Positions 22,529 to 33,849 of a stretch of 64,000 nucleotides of DNA are shown in pieces. A program made the translations under genes and the position numbers. This DNA comes from Poecilobothrus nobilitatus (taxonomy: Eukaryota; Arthropoda; Insecta; Diptera; Dolichopodidae), in contig OX352773.1 of assembly GCA_947095535.1 (NCBI GenBank), positions 132,512,527 through 132,576,526 on the forward strand, in the 5' to 3' direction. Positions within the stretch are counted from its first letter, which is position 1. Each line of letters starts with the position of its first letter. The notes below the pieces were generated by a model. That model searched no databases, was not told where the DNA came from, and saw only the letters and a program-made list of their open reading frames with translations.

Positions 22529-23118
22529 GTAAGTCCACTAATACTCATTTTTGATTATGTTAATTAAAACATAAAATTGATTAACAATGACTTTTATTTA
22601 ATTGCGAAATTTTGTATAATATTTAAAAAAATTAACAATATAATTTTTCTTAGAATTCTTTCTTATGAATCCTATGTTTTTGAATAGCTAATTTGTCTTT
22701 ATAGCCACAAAATAATTCTATAATGAAATCTTAGGTAAATATGCTAGTATCTTAGAAAGTATTCTACAATTTTATGAAATTACTATTTTGTTGACATAAT
22801 ATTTTTAACACATTACAAAAGAAGTCAATTTAATCCGATTCTTCGATTTAGAGGAGAAATTGTACAACGGCGGGAAAATCTTAATATTTTAGTCATGCAG
22901 CTAAATCAAAGAACGTTGTGGAATGAATATATTTTTGATGTACCTAAAAATTATGCCAAATGTTTGGGTTTTCTTTCTTATTGTAAAGTTTATTTCGCCC
23001 TGGAGGTCTATATAATATCAAAAAGAAACTATATTATATAGAGTATTCACGTAGAATAAAAATATTTAGCATTTTTTTACGATTTTTAAACATCCCATTT
23101 TTAAACATGTTTCGTGCG
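22529..23118 (+). other. Start of the 12.4 kb intron of the F-box gene
   Basis: The intron begins with a consensus donor (GTAAGT) and runs to 34,891. This first part is AT-rich. At about 22,825-22,960 there is a slightly less AT-rich stretch with no clear homology (reads like a fragment of an unidentified element). Nothing else is recognised. Confidence 0.6.
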
Positions 23119-23121
23119 ATT

Positions 23122-23595
23122 GGGCCAAACCAGACGAGTATTTTCTGTTTTTGTTTTCTGCTTTTTTGCAGAAAGCACTTTATTCCATACGGTTCTTCAC
23201 TGAAGTAGTTACTTTTATATGTGTGTGTAAATATTTTATTTGAAAATAAGTTTTTAATCGAAGGGTATATAAAAAACATTTATGACTTCTCTCTTTGAAT
23301 TTAAATAATAATAAAACGTGTATATACACAAAATTATTTTGAGGCTCATAAAAGTTTTTATTTGTGTTTTTCTTTCTGTTGGTGGACTCATTTTTAAAAC
23401 TCTAAAATTTTGATTTAAAAAATGAATACCAAATATCTCCACCCCAAATTTAGGTTATAGGCAAGAGGGAGATAATCCCCAAAATTGGTTATAGGCAAGA
23501 GGGAATGAAGCGAAAATTTTAATAGTTGATTTGATAGCTTCTGCAGAAAAAATTTGCAGAAAACGAAAGCAGAAAATACTCGTCTGGTTTGGCCC
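23122..23595. mobile_element. MITE with GGGCC terminal inverted repeats (PIF/Harbinger-like)
   Basis: The terminal inverted repeat beginning GGGCCAAACCAGACG at 23,122 is perfectly complementary over about 26 bp to the right end (..CGTCTGGTTTGGCCC, ending 23,595). ATT flanks both ends, as a 3 bp target duplication. The arms also share CTGC-rich sub-terminal words (TTGCAGAAA...). GG(G)CC ends and a 3 bp AT-rich target duplication suit PIF/Harbinger elements. The 474 bp body encodes no transposase; it contains a 36-37 bp direct repeat (TTATAGGCAAGAGGGA, about 23,455 and 23,491). Confidence 0.75.
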
Positions 23596-23800
23596 ATTGT
23601 ATTGATATTTTTAGTATAATATTTAATATTACAATCAGACGAAACATCCAAATTTGCTAGACTATATTATACATTAGCTCTAGCTGGGATATTTTATGTA
23701 ACTGTATTGTATACTATAGTAGTAAAGTAAATAATAATTAATAGAGAATAGAAAGAAATAGAAATAGAAATGCATAGGCAAATAGATGCAAATATGTAGG

Positions 23801-24000
23801 NNNNNNNNNNNNNNNNNNNNNNNNNNNNNNNNNNNNNNNNNNNNNNNNNNNNNNNNNNNNNNNNNNNNNNNNNNNNNNNNNNNNNNNNNNNNNNNNNNNN
23901 NNNNNNNNNNNNNNNNNNNNNNNNNNNNNNNNNNNNNNNNNNNNNNNNNNNNNNNNNNNNNNNNNNNNNNNNNNNNNNNNNNNNNNNNNNNNNNNNNNNN
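23801..24000. other. Assembly gap (200 N)
   Basis: Exactly 200 unknown bases, probably a placeholder of arbitrary length. The right flank belongs to a DINE-like tandem-repeat element whose 5' part is missing, so the gap likely hides its repeat array. Confidence 0.98.
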
Positions 24001-24625
24001 GGAATGGTTGTTCGGATATCTCCTACACAACTCCCAAGACCGAACAAGCATATCTTCGAAATTAATAAATATAAAAACTTGAAATTTGATATAAGAGTAT
24101 TATTCTACCCTGTTCTGATAATGTCTCTAAAATTTGGCATGAATTGGGGAGGTAGTCCGGGTGCCTTCACACACTTTCCAAAAGCTAACAAGCATACTTC
24201 CAAGACCTTCAAGCGTATATATAATTTAATAAAGATAGAAAACTGAAATTTTGTAATTTTGAATGTAAAAATTTGAATGAATTTTTGTATGTAATTAGTT
24301 AGTAATATTACTTTAAAAAAAAACAAAAAATTAAATAAAATTAAAACGCGCGAGAATGACAAGTACGTGTTTAAAGTTTGAAATGGAAAACTGGAGTTTA
24401 TTACCCTTTTACATACGTATATGCCTGATTCAACTTTTTATTTAATAAAGATAGAAATCTGAAATTTTGTACAAAGATTGCAAAAGCATTTATTTTTTTA
24501 GCTTATATTAAATACCTAACTAAAATAATATGAATTTTTAATTTAATTTGAATTTTTTAGGTGTAGGGTATAAATAAGTCGGTTGCATCGACTTACTGTC
24601 ACATTTAATTGTTTTTTTTTGTCAG
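24001..24625 (+). mobile_element. DINE-1/HINE-like family A, copy 3 (diverged 3' part)
   Basis: The right end repeats that of copy 2: AGGTGTAGGGTAT (about 24,559-24,571), then the hairpin AAGTCG-GTTGCAT-CGACTT, then ACTGTCACATTTAATTG. Upstream, units such as AATGTCTCTAAAATTTGGCATG and TTTCCAAAAGCTAACAAGCATA follow the layout of the 147 bp units of copies 1 and 2 (CTCTGAAATTTGAGAGG ... GGAAGCTTCCGAACGAGC ... AAAGATAGAA) but are strongly diverged. The left side runs into the N gap. Confidence 0.65.
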
Positions 24626-24905
24626 TTTGGTTAAGTTAAATTTACTTTATATTGTAATTGTATTTAATAAATGAATTAAATTTCACTTAGGTTATATCAA
24701 TGGTTAATAGTAAAAAAAAATGAAAAAATATATAACGGAAATATTAAGTATGTAATTAGTTAGTAATATTACTTTAAAACAAAAACAAAAATTTAAATAA
24801 AATTAAAACGCGCGAGAATGACAAGTACGTGTTTAAAGTTTGAAATGGAAAACTGGAGTTTATTACCCTTTTACATACGTATATGCCTGTTTCAACTTTT
24901 TATTT
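24289..24905. repeat. Direct repeat of ~160 bp, 461 bp apart
   Basis: TATGTAATTAGTTAGTAATA at 24,290 recurs at about 24,750. The match continues through AACGCGCGAGAATGACAAGT and ends at TTCAACTTTTTATTTAA (about 24,450 and 24,907). Only a few bases differ (GCCTGATTC against GCCTGTTTC). Between them lies the DINE-like 3' end, giving an A-B-A arrangement. Confidence 0.85.
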
Positions 24906-24937
24906 AAGTTGATTTATCTTTTAAACGCTTGAAAAGA

Positions 24938-25080
24938 ATGAACTAATACCCGAAGAAAATTAAAACGAACGAACGTCCGAACAGAATGAACTAATGCCCG
25001 AATAAAATAAAAACGAACTAACGCCCGAAAAAAATTAACTAATGCCTGAATAAAATGAATTAATGCCCGAATAATATTTT
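24938..25080. repeat. ~22-26 bp minisatellite
   Basis: Degenerate copies of AATGAACTAATGCCCGAATA (also with ACGAAC and GCCTGA variants) run for about six units. The repeat reads through on minus as a short repetitive ORF (ALVHFIQ-like) that has no gene support. Confidence 0.75.
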
Positions 25081-25639
25081 TTCGGATGATATTTAATTTT
25101 TTTTGGCTTTTATTCATAAATTAACGCCCGAAATAAAAATAACAAACAATTCGGACTTTAGTTCATTTTCGGTTCGGGAGTTAGTTCGCGGAGCCCTCTT
25201 ATTTATTAAGATATCGAACATTAAATTGTAAATTAAATATTTAACTGAAGTGAATTTAATTGAATTTAAATTCCATTTAATTATATATTTTTTCAAATTT
25301 TATAACATATTCGACCAAAGAGAAATCTGCGATTTACGACGCATCAACTTAATTCGTTTCGTTATACCGTCAAAGAATTTTTGGTTTCAAGAAACAGCAA
25401 TAACTATACGTCATTGTCTCTCTATAACGTACATTTAAAAATTTTTTTTTTTCGAAAATTAAATGGCTGCAGAAATTTAAAAGTAGTTCTAGAAAATTGA
25501 TAGTAGTTGCTGTAAAACCAGAAAATCATTATTAATAGCAGAAAAATAAAGGCCAAACCTATAATGAAGGGAAAATCAGTAATGTAAGTCAAGATTGATT
25601 ACTACCTTCAAATAATTTTTTTTCCTCTTTCCTAAAATG
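25081..25639. other. Intronic AT-rich stretch
   Basis: No gene or transposon protein is recognised. GCCCGAA words continue to about 25,190. A 5' LTR for the following provirus was looked for here and not found. Confidence 0.5.
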
Positions 25640-26640
25640 AACTATTCCCACAAATAGAAAACTTAGCTACATCTATTCGGGATTTACAACCCCAACCAAT
25701 AGAAATGCTACAACCGGTCACAATAGTTAACGGTGTTACGGAACGCATTCAAGTTTAGATCTCGTAAAATCGTTGCGTGAATTTCAGGAAGATCCAACTG
25801 ATTATCCAGCAGCGAAAACAGAAACTTACTATATTGCAACTAGTATTTTGCGAAACACTTGCCACACTTGCCTCTTTCAATGCAATACTCAATTTTAAAG
25901 GAATAATTGCTCGTCTTGATTAAAGTTATTCTGTCTGATAAAATATCTTTACATATCTTTAGAACGAATTAACCGTTTTCCGATAAGGTAGACTATCCAT
26001 TACATAATATTACAATATAGTGGATAAACAATTGACGCTAATTATCAAAATAGTATGACAAGTAGTAATAATGATGGATTGGCTAACACTCTCAAAGAGT
26101 GCTACAGAAACGGTATTTCGTATATTTATTTCCGGACTTCACCGTCCGTTTTGTGATATTTTATTTTCAGCAGACCCTTCTGATCTTCCAGCAGCACTAG
26201 CAATAGTTTAGGAGTTGGAAGTACATCACAGGAGGTATGAATTCGCTCGTATCCTTGCTATTGGAGGCAATTCGAGGGGTACTAGGCCTATATTCTCAAG
26301 TAAAAATCAAAGATAACCAAACTTCCGTAAAAATGACAATAATACAACAACTCCAATGGACGTAGATCCCAAGTGTATGTCAAACTACAGAACTTAAAAA
26401 CAATCCTTTACTCCAACCACCAACAAGGACTACCTCCAACGTCTTAAATAACAACGCGGTACATTTAAAATAAGCTCGGAAACTTACAAACTCTAACAGA
26501 AAAGCCACAGAACAAATCCAAAGAATTAATTATATGACATACCAAGAAAATGATTCAAATTCTGATAATCATCCATCTTTAGATTTTCACTACGAAAGTA
26601 GCCAAGAAGATGATCTAATGGATAAGATCCATTTTTTAGG
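25640..26640 (+). pseudogene. Errantivirus B gag remnant (gypsy type)
   Basis: In shifting frames the plus strand gives SLDLVKSLREFQEDPTDYPA (near 25,755), a capsid block known from gypsy-type gag. It continues to a DLPAALAI-like segment near 26,180 and a RRYEFA segment near 26,235. Capsid would form the particle that packages the RNA. At least four stops or frameshifts break it, and no long frame survives. It lies directly upstream of, and collinear with, the pol fragment. Confidence 0.6.
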
Positions 26641-26652
26641 ATAAATTCGCTC

Positions 26653-29450
26653 TTGCCATTTATAAATAAGACTAGTAAGAACGGTCAAAAGCTCCGCATC
26701 CTTATTGATAAAGGTACTTCTAAGAATTATATAAAAAATCCCTCACTTGTAAAAGGTGGCTCCCAAGTAGAAAAACCTTTTATTAACTTAATCACAAAAA
26801 AATGCCAAATAAATATTCTAGGCAAAACTTCGACATTTTTTGACCTTTCAGCTTTAAAAATGTTTGTTTGCATTATTGGTTACGACTTTTTGAAAAAAAT
26901 TGATGCCAAAATACATTTCGAAAAAGAAACTCTGTCACATAAAATAGGTGAAAAAAAACTTCAACATATGAATTGTCTGCAAACAAACGCTATTGCTATG
27001 GATAATATTTTATCCACAATAAAATACGAGTTTGAGAAAATTATTACCAAAAATATAAAAACATTTGGAGAAGCTAACAGAAGTGTACGTTACAATACTA
27101 AAGTTGAAGCATCGATAAAAACGACAACCGAAAATTCCATTTATTCCAAAAGTTTCCCTTACCCAATGTCTGCAACTAATTTTGTCAACAAACAAATAGA
27201 AACTCTTTTAAAGGACGGAATAATTAAAAAATTTAACTCTCCGTATAACTCGCCCATTCATGTAGTTGAAAAAAATGATTTCGACGAAGAAAGGAAATCA
27301 AAAATGAGAATGGTAATTGGTTTTAGAAAATTAAATGAAAAAACTATTCCCGACCGTTATCCTATACCCGACACATCGGTCATTTGAAATCGAAAGTTTT
27401 TACCAAGCTAGATTTAAAATCCAGATTTCATCATTTTGTGTGAAAGAAACTGCCTTTAGCGTTAAAAATGGTAAATATGAATTCTCTACGCTAACTTTTG
27501 AGCTGAAAAATGTCCCAAGTATTTTTCAATGAGCTATCGGTGACGTTTTAAGAGACTATATAGGGAAAAATTATCATGTTTATATCGAAGAGATAATGAT
27601 TTTCTCGCTATACGAAAAACCTCCCCTGCAAAATATCGAAAAGATCCTAATAAAACTTTATGATGCTGCAATGCGCGCTTCCGCTGAAAAATCAAAATTT
27701 TTTAAAACAACAGTTGAATTTTTAGTTTTGTGTAAAACTTACCAAGAAAAAGTTGATGCTATAATAAATTATAAAATATCAAAAACCTTAAGACCATTAC
27801 GCTCATTCTTGGGGTTATCGGGCTATTACTCCAAGTAATAAGAGATTATGCCGAAACAGTGAAAACTCTCACAAAATATCTAAAAAGAGAAAATTTTCAT
27901 ATTGGAGCAAGTAAATCTAAATCAATCAAAATAAATTTCGACGACGAAGCTTTAACCGTATTTTACCGGGAAAAGAATTTTTTGTCTCAGAAGATGTCCT
28001 ACTACTTTACCCTTTAAATTAGGCTATTATTTTACTATAATAGCTCTTCTAGCTTAAAACTGACGCATCTTCTTCCGCGATAGGGGCACGAATGATATCA
28101 CGAACCCTTAGTAAGCCAGAATAAAGCTATACAACAAATGAGAGAGAACTCTTAGCAATAGTGTGGACACTAAAAGCGCTTAGGCATTACTTATATGGGA
28201 TTAGGAATATTAATATCTATACTGACACCAGACACTTTTATTCACTATCTCTAATAAAAACCCAAATGTAAACTTAAACGATTGAACAGATTGAATATCC
28301 CAGCTTTTACTTTCCAAATCCAATTACAATAACATAAATACAAAAATTATTTTTCAACAATTTCTTAGACATATTATTAATTTTAATAGTCTGGACAGTT
28401 TATTAAAATATATGAAAGATTGTGCTAACCTAAACGTAGCAAATACCATACATAGCGATATTCACATCCTAGCACAAGATCAAAATTTAATACTTATCAC
28501 ATTCTCCCGCATAAAATTTATTCATACCGCTATTACGGAATATAATAGGGATCACCGCTCACGACAAGAAAATTAGAGCGAATTTCAAACGAATATTATT
28601 TTATAAAAATACTTAAAAGTCTAAAATTTATAAAAAGTAATTGTAAAATTTGCTTTGACAATAAATACCAACGAAAACCACCTAAACCGAAAATTGGTAA
28701 AACTGCAATTCCACATTAATCCGGTGAAATACTCCATATTGACGTATTTATTACAGACAAACAACACTTGCTGACATACATAGACAAACTTTCGAAATTT
28801 GCTGGAATTAAACCAATATCTTGAAGATCTACATAAGATACCAAAGAAGCTCTATTTAGAAATATAAAAACAATGGTTTCTGATAAAGAAAAAGCTTTCA
28901 GCTCAAACAGTGTTAAAACATTGTTAAGAGATCATTTCAAAGTCGAACATTATTCCGACACTACACAATGAAAACAATGGTCAAGTAGAAAGACTACATT
29001 CGACGCTTTTAGAAATTTCTCGTTGCATTAAAGAACAATTAAAAATTATAGAAACTAGCGACCATAGACTATTAGCAACATATGAATATAATTATACTAT
29101 TCATTCTGTAATAAATGAAAAACCAATAGATATACTTCAGTAACATTCAGAAGATAGCCGAAGCAAATTAAAGAAAAACTTAAAAACTTATAATATAAGA
29201 GTAAGACCTTAAAAAAACTGAACAGAAACAATAAAACCAAAATCTATTAACCTGGAGAAAAAGTATTTGTAAGAACTAATAAAAGGTTAGGAAATAAATT
29301 TAGTAAAATTTTTGTAGAAAAAATAGTTAAAAAAGATTTAGGAACTACTGTACTAACAAAGGGCAAAAAAATTCATAAAAGTAATCCCCGTGGATTTTTT
29401 CAAAATATTTTTCGTACTTTTACGGCTAACAACGACGGCATGTTATTTCA
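26653..29450 (+). pseudogene. Errantivirus B pol remnant (protease, RT, RNase H, integrase)
   Basis: The first frame (26,653-27,387, 244 codons) has the aspartic protease site as LRILIDKGTSKNYI, where DTG/DSG has become DKG. It continues into reverse transcriptase with LLKDGIIKKFNSPYNSPIHV and MRMVIGFRKLNEKTIPDRYP. RT continues in other frames at 27,335-27,838 (FELKNVPSIFQ, then FLGLSGYYSK). RNase H follows near 28,120-28,230 (ERELLAIVWTLKALRHYLYG). The integrase zinc finger and core follow at 28,640-29,150 (CKICFDNKYQRKPPKP, EILHIDVF, MVSDKEKAF, then QVERLHSTL in broken frame). The order is that of Ty3/gypsy errantiviruses, closest in wording to gypsy itself. The active-site change and many stops make it inactive. 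Confidence 0.8.
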
Positions 29451-30728
29451 TCGCTGTAACAAACGGCGAAGTCGCTATTGATGATGAGTTTCTTTATTTT
29501 TATTTTTCATACAACAAATCTAACGAACTATAAAAATATTAACATAGAAAACGAAAATTTTCAAAAAGAAATAACAGAAGCTACTTTGCAACAGAACATT
29601 CTATAACAGCAAATAAACGAAATTTCACATATAGTAAAAAGTTAGAAATTCCAAAAAGAATAGCTAGGTTAATCGACTTCCTCGGTAGCGCACTCAAATT
29701 CATCTCCGGAACACCTCAATCATGATGACTATAAACTTTTACTGACAAAAACAAATATGCTAATAGAAAATAACCATCGAAATAGACCAACATTATCTCT
29801 ATATTACAAAAAAGAATGAACAAAATTACCGAACAAATTAACAGCCTACAAAAAATGGAAATTCACACAGAAAGCAAGAATTAGTGCTACAATTTTTAGC
29901 AAATAGAAATAACCACATTGTAAATTACCTAATAGCCTTTTTTTTCTTTATCAATAATATTGGCAAGAAATAATAAACCCTCTTCTTTTGGATGATACTG
30001 AAATAAAAAAAATAATGAGTCTTGGGAGTTTTCCCATAAGTATTAATAATTTGTTTACCATTACTAAAATAAAAACCTTACAAGATTCTAATTTAATTTA
30101 TTACATTTTAAAAATTCCGAAATTAAAAAATTTTTTAAACATCTTAAACATCATTAAACAAACAATTTAAACATCTACCCGGTAATTCAAGAGAACAACA
30201 TTTTGGCACTGAAAACAAACAACGCTGCAAAGTGTGAAAACCATTACCAACCACTAAAGAAATGCTCAAGTTTAACTTGAGTCAAGTTATGTGCAGCAAC
30301 TCCTTCAAAATGTGTTACTCAAATCAAATATATAAGGAACCTTCTTAACAATTGATCAATCAATACGAATTAACGAAACAACTTATGAAAATAACTGCAT
30401 AACGCAATTATTTACCAGAAATACATCCACCAAAAGTATTAACGTTATCACACGTTAATCATCAACTAAAGCTTTCATTACCCTACTTACACATAGATAA
30501 GAATCAACATAGTACTAGATAATATCAACATAGATAACACAAACCATCTCAGCACTATCCGAAAGGAATTAACCAACCAAAACATTCGAAAATGGGTAAT
30601 AAGCTCCTTTACAATAATTTTAATTTTTTTTGTCTTCAAATAATTTTAATATTTGTCTTCAAAGAAATAAATAATATTATTAAAGTAGATTTTTCAATCG
30701 AGGACGTTCAAGACTTAACAAGGGGAGG
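29440..30728 (+). pseudogene. Errantivirus B env remnant
   Basis: After pol, a hydrophobic start is seen near 29,430-29,520. At about 29,660-29,720 a basic segment followed by LIDFLGSALKFISGTP matches the cleavage site/fusion region of gypsy-type env. The 60-codon frame 29,988-30,170 lies in the transmembrane-subunit part. A membrane segment (WVISSFTIILIFFVF) is found at about 30,590-30,640, and an EDVQDLTRGG cytoplasmic tail ends at the polypurine tract. Multiple stops and frame changes are present. Env is what makes errantiviruses potentially infectious between cells; this copy is defective. Confidence 0.65.
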
Positions 30729-31110
30729 AGTTAACACATGCATTCCAAACTACATAAACAACTTCATAATACCACGCAAGTTTAACAATTTCATCATACC
30801 ACTCATTAAAATAACTGAGGATCATATTTTACCAAAGGCTTCAAACAAAACTTTCCGTGAGAAAGTAAAATTTTTAATAGAAACTAATTAATAATATTTT
30901 AATATAATAGTGCTTAATCAGCATTAACCAATATAGAATTTAATTGTAATTTTAATAATATTTTAATAATATTTATGTGATGTAATAATGCGTAATCAGC
31001 ATTAAATCAATATAAATAGAATTGTAATTAATTAAGGTGAGAATAAAATTTCTTCTCGAATAAATAACTGGTAATTGTGAATTAAGTCTCTTATTTTACC
31101 TAAGGTGAGG
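30729..31110 (+). repeat. Probable 3' LTR of errantivirus B
   Basis: A polypurine tract AAGGGGAGGAG (about 30,719-30,729) is followed by AGTTAACACATGC, like the AGTTAAC start of gypsy LTRs. The segment contains two CGTAATCAGCATTAA-like repeats (about 30,915 and 30,990) and AATAAA signals near 31,040-31,065. The exact 3' boundary is unclear, and no matching 5' LTR was found in the window. A 99-codon ORF at 30,592-30,891 spans the env tail and the LTR start and is not a separate gene. Confidence 0.55.
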
Positions 31111-31164
31111 TTGCCTTGAGCACAATTAAAGCATACATACCAAGAATTAGTTTGCATCTTTATC

Positions 31165-33495
31165 ATGACTAGTCAGTACAAAAAAGCACTTAAAAAGGCG
31201 AAAAGAGACACCTGGAGACTATTCTGCGGAGGTATAGAAAACGTCTGCGAGGCATCTAGACTTAGGAAAATTCTATCGACAAAACCCCATGGTCTCCAGT
31301 ATTCTTAAAAAAGAGGATGGCAACTGGGCTACCACAAGCGAGGTCGTTGGAATTACTTTTAAAAACCCATTTTCCTGGGTGCACAGCTCAGAGGTGGCTT
31401 GTGTTCTGAATCATCCCTCTACTATTTCAGACGTGATGGTTACAGGAGACAAACTACAATGAGCTGTAGATAGTTTCAAACCATTCAAGTCAAGCGGACC
31501 GCATGGAATTATACCCGCTGAGATCCAGCAAACTGCATCTACTACCCTGGCTTGGCTAAAAAGCATTTTCTGTGGTTGTCTTAATTTGGGGCTTATCGCG
31601 GATAAATGGAAACAGGTCAGAGTAGTGTTCATACCCAAGGCCGGCAGAAGTAGTCACGTCTATGCGAAGGACTTTCGGCCTATAAGCCTATCATTTTTCC
31701 TTCTAAAAACCTTAGAAAGATTGATCGACATCCATATCCGCTGCAACTTAGATAAAAATCTGTTGTCAGCCTCTCAACATGCTTACTGTAAAGGGAAGTC
31801 AGTGGATACTGCACTTCATACTTTGACGAGCTCGATTGAAAGATCTTTAAATTGCAAAGAGTATGCTCTTGCAGCTTTTAAAGACAATGAGGGAGCGTTT
31901 AATAACGTCAATCAGGCAGCAATTGTAGACGCACTCATAAGCCTAGGTGTTGAACCGGAGCTAAGAGCACTGCTAGTTAATATGCTAAATAGCAGGGCCA
32001 TCAGTGCCAATTTAGGCAACGCTTCAGCAAAAACGTTTGTGAAAAGAGAAACTCCCGAAGGAGGAGTGCTATCTTCCCTTCTTTTGAATATGGTGTTAAA
32101 TAAACTGCTTAAAATCCTGGAAGAGGCTGCACAACAATTGCCTATGCGGCATAATTGCCTATTGCCCATTCTTATGTACGGAGTCCTAGTATGGTGGAAG
32201 GCAATCGATAAAGAGGTCAATCGCAAGGCAATGGCTAGAGTCCAAATAACTGCCACACTATGTATAAGTGGCTTTTTAACAACAACCCCTTCTGCGGTAT
32301 TAGACATCATGCTTAATCTGATGCCTGTAGAATATTATAGTAAATTTGCAGCCGCAAACACAGCTGTGAGATTAAAAGCTACATTCCAGTGGATCAATTC
32401 ACGAGAAGGTCACTCGGATATCATAAACCAATTCAAGTCCACTCCCGCCTTGGTGGACTACACGTCGCCCACTTACTTCTTCGGGAAATCTTATGTGACC
32501 AGCATCCCAGGCCGTGAGAGTTGGAACTCGAGCACAGTGATGACCTTCGAAGGAGTACAATTCTACACTGATGGTTCAAAAATGAACAGCAGTGTAGGAT
32601 GCGGGGTCTTCTGTGATAATCTGAATATCAGTCATAATTTCCGATTACCAGACCATTGTAGTGTCTTCCAAGCAGAAATTATGGCAATTCAAGAAGCCTT
32701 GATTGTACTGAACAGACGCGTTTTGACTGTGAAGCAAGTACGTATTCTATGAGAAAGTCAGGCTGCATTAAAATCTCTGGAATCAACATGCACAACCTCG
32801 AAGACTGTAATAAACTGCCGAAAACTTCTTAACGAGAACGAGATGGCCAGGCAGTTTAGCATTCAGCTTTGCTGGGTACCAGGTCGTCGGCGTATTCCGG
32901 GAAATGAAAAAGCTAATGAACTCGCAAGAATTGAAACAACCTTACAAGTTTTGCCGGATAGGGCAGGACTAGGAGTACCTCTATCCACAAGCAAAACGTT
33001 ATTTCGAAAAGAAATAACGGATATGGTAAATTACAAATGGTCAAACTTGACCTCGTGCAATACCACAAGATTGATATGGCCCAAAACCGATTTAAGACGA
33101 TCCAATGATCTGCTTTCTTTCAAAAGGGCAGACATTGGAATGACAATGGGTATAATCATCGGTAACTGTCTAGTAGGGAAGCATGCCAGAAGACTTGGCT
33201 TATCCGCAAACGACTATTGAAGAGCCTGCAAGGATGAAGAAGAGGAGGAAAATACTTTCCATCTCCTTTGCACATGCCCGGCCTTGTCGGTAAGAAGGAA
33301 TACCTTTTTGGGGCAATATCTCTTCGACAGGCTTAGCGATCTGACAGGTAAACATGTGAAGAGTAAGAGTGAAAAGTGAAGAGTTCGCTTTGCAAAAAGC
33401 TCAAATTGGTTTTAACGAGTGGGATAGAAAAGCTTCTATGTGGTATCACAATGGACCAAAATACGGTCTAAGTATGTCTTTTTGGCAGCCACCTT
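31165..33495 (+). pseudogene. LOA-clade LINE: reverse transcriptase with internal deletion, and RNase H
   Basis: The trace starts at about 31,165 (TSQYKKALKKAKRDTWRLFC). RT begins with KSSGPHGIIPAEIQQ near 31,490. A long frame, 31,586-32,752 (388 codons), gives KQVRVVFIPKAGR, DFRPISLSFFLLKTLERLID, SASQHAYCKGKSVDTALHTL, then AAFKDNEGAFNNV (damaged motif A, normally AFLDIEGAFNN) and ETPEGGVLSSLLLNM (motif B, normally PQGGVLSPLLW). The YADD box is absent: after LLKILEEA the frame jumps to the thumb region (MYGVLVWWKAI). RNase H follows (VQFYTDGSKMNSSVGCGVF, FQAEIMAIQEA) and continues in a second frame to 33,220 (LCWVPGRRRIPGNEKANELA). RT plus a terminal RNase H and the 'GPDGIIPA' wording point to LOA/Bilbo-like elements. 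It lies sense to the F-box gene, inside its intron. Confidence 0.85.
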
Positions 33496-33515
33496 AACCT
33501 AACCTAACCTAACCT
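33496..33515 (+). repeat. (AACCT)4 tail of the LOA-like LINE
   Basis: Four perfect AACCT units directly after the last coding trace of the LINE. On the other strand the unit is AGGTT, a rotation of the common insect telomere repeat TTAGG. It acts as the 3' microsatellite tail of the element. Confidence 0.85.
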
Positions 33516-33849
33516 ATCATGGCATATTAATATAACAAAATTATAAATTTGTTTATAATATATTTTGACATTTAAAATATAAAATAAAATTGTAACAAAA
33601 ATTTCTTTTAGTAATTTTCAAATTTAGTATAAAATACAATTTTTTAGAGCAGCTTTTTAAATGATACTTTTATTTAAAACAAATTTTTTTTTTATTTTAG
33701 TTTTTATTCTAAATTTTTCAATTTAATCTAGAATTTTTTTTCCAGATTTCTAGAAGTTGAACATTAAAATCGCACAACCTTCCTGTTTCTTTGCTTTTAC
33801 ATAATATTAATGCATACATTTAATGAAACAGAAAATTTTTATTTAAATA
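33516..33849. other. AT-rich intronic stretch
   Basis: No ORF or repeat is recognised here apart from homopolymer runs. It lies between the LOA-like LINE and an R1/I-like fragment. Confidence 0.5.

Noticed and set aside
23680..24082. ORFs crossing the N gap
   Set aside because: They are open only because unknown bases are read as X.
24914..25117. 67-codon ORF with ALVHF repeats as a repetitive protein
   Set aside because: It is a ~22-26 bp minisatellite read in frame, with no family match.
30592..30891. 99-codon ORF as an accessory gene of errantivirus B
   Set aside because: Its first part is the env membrane/tail region in a shifted frame, and from 30,729 it runs into the LTR after the polypurine tract.
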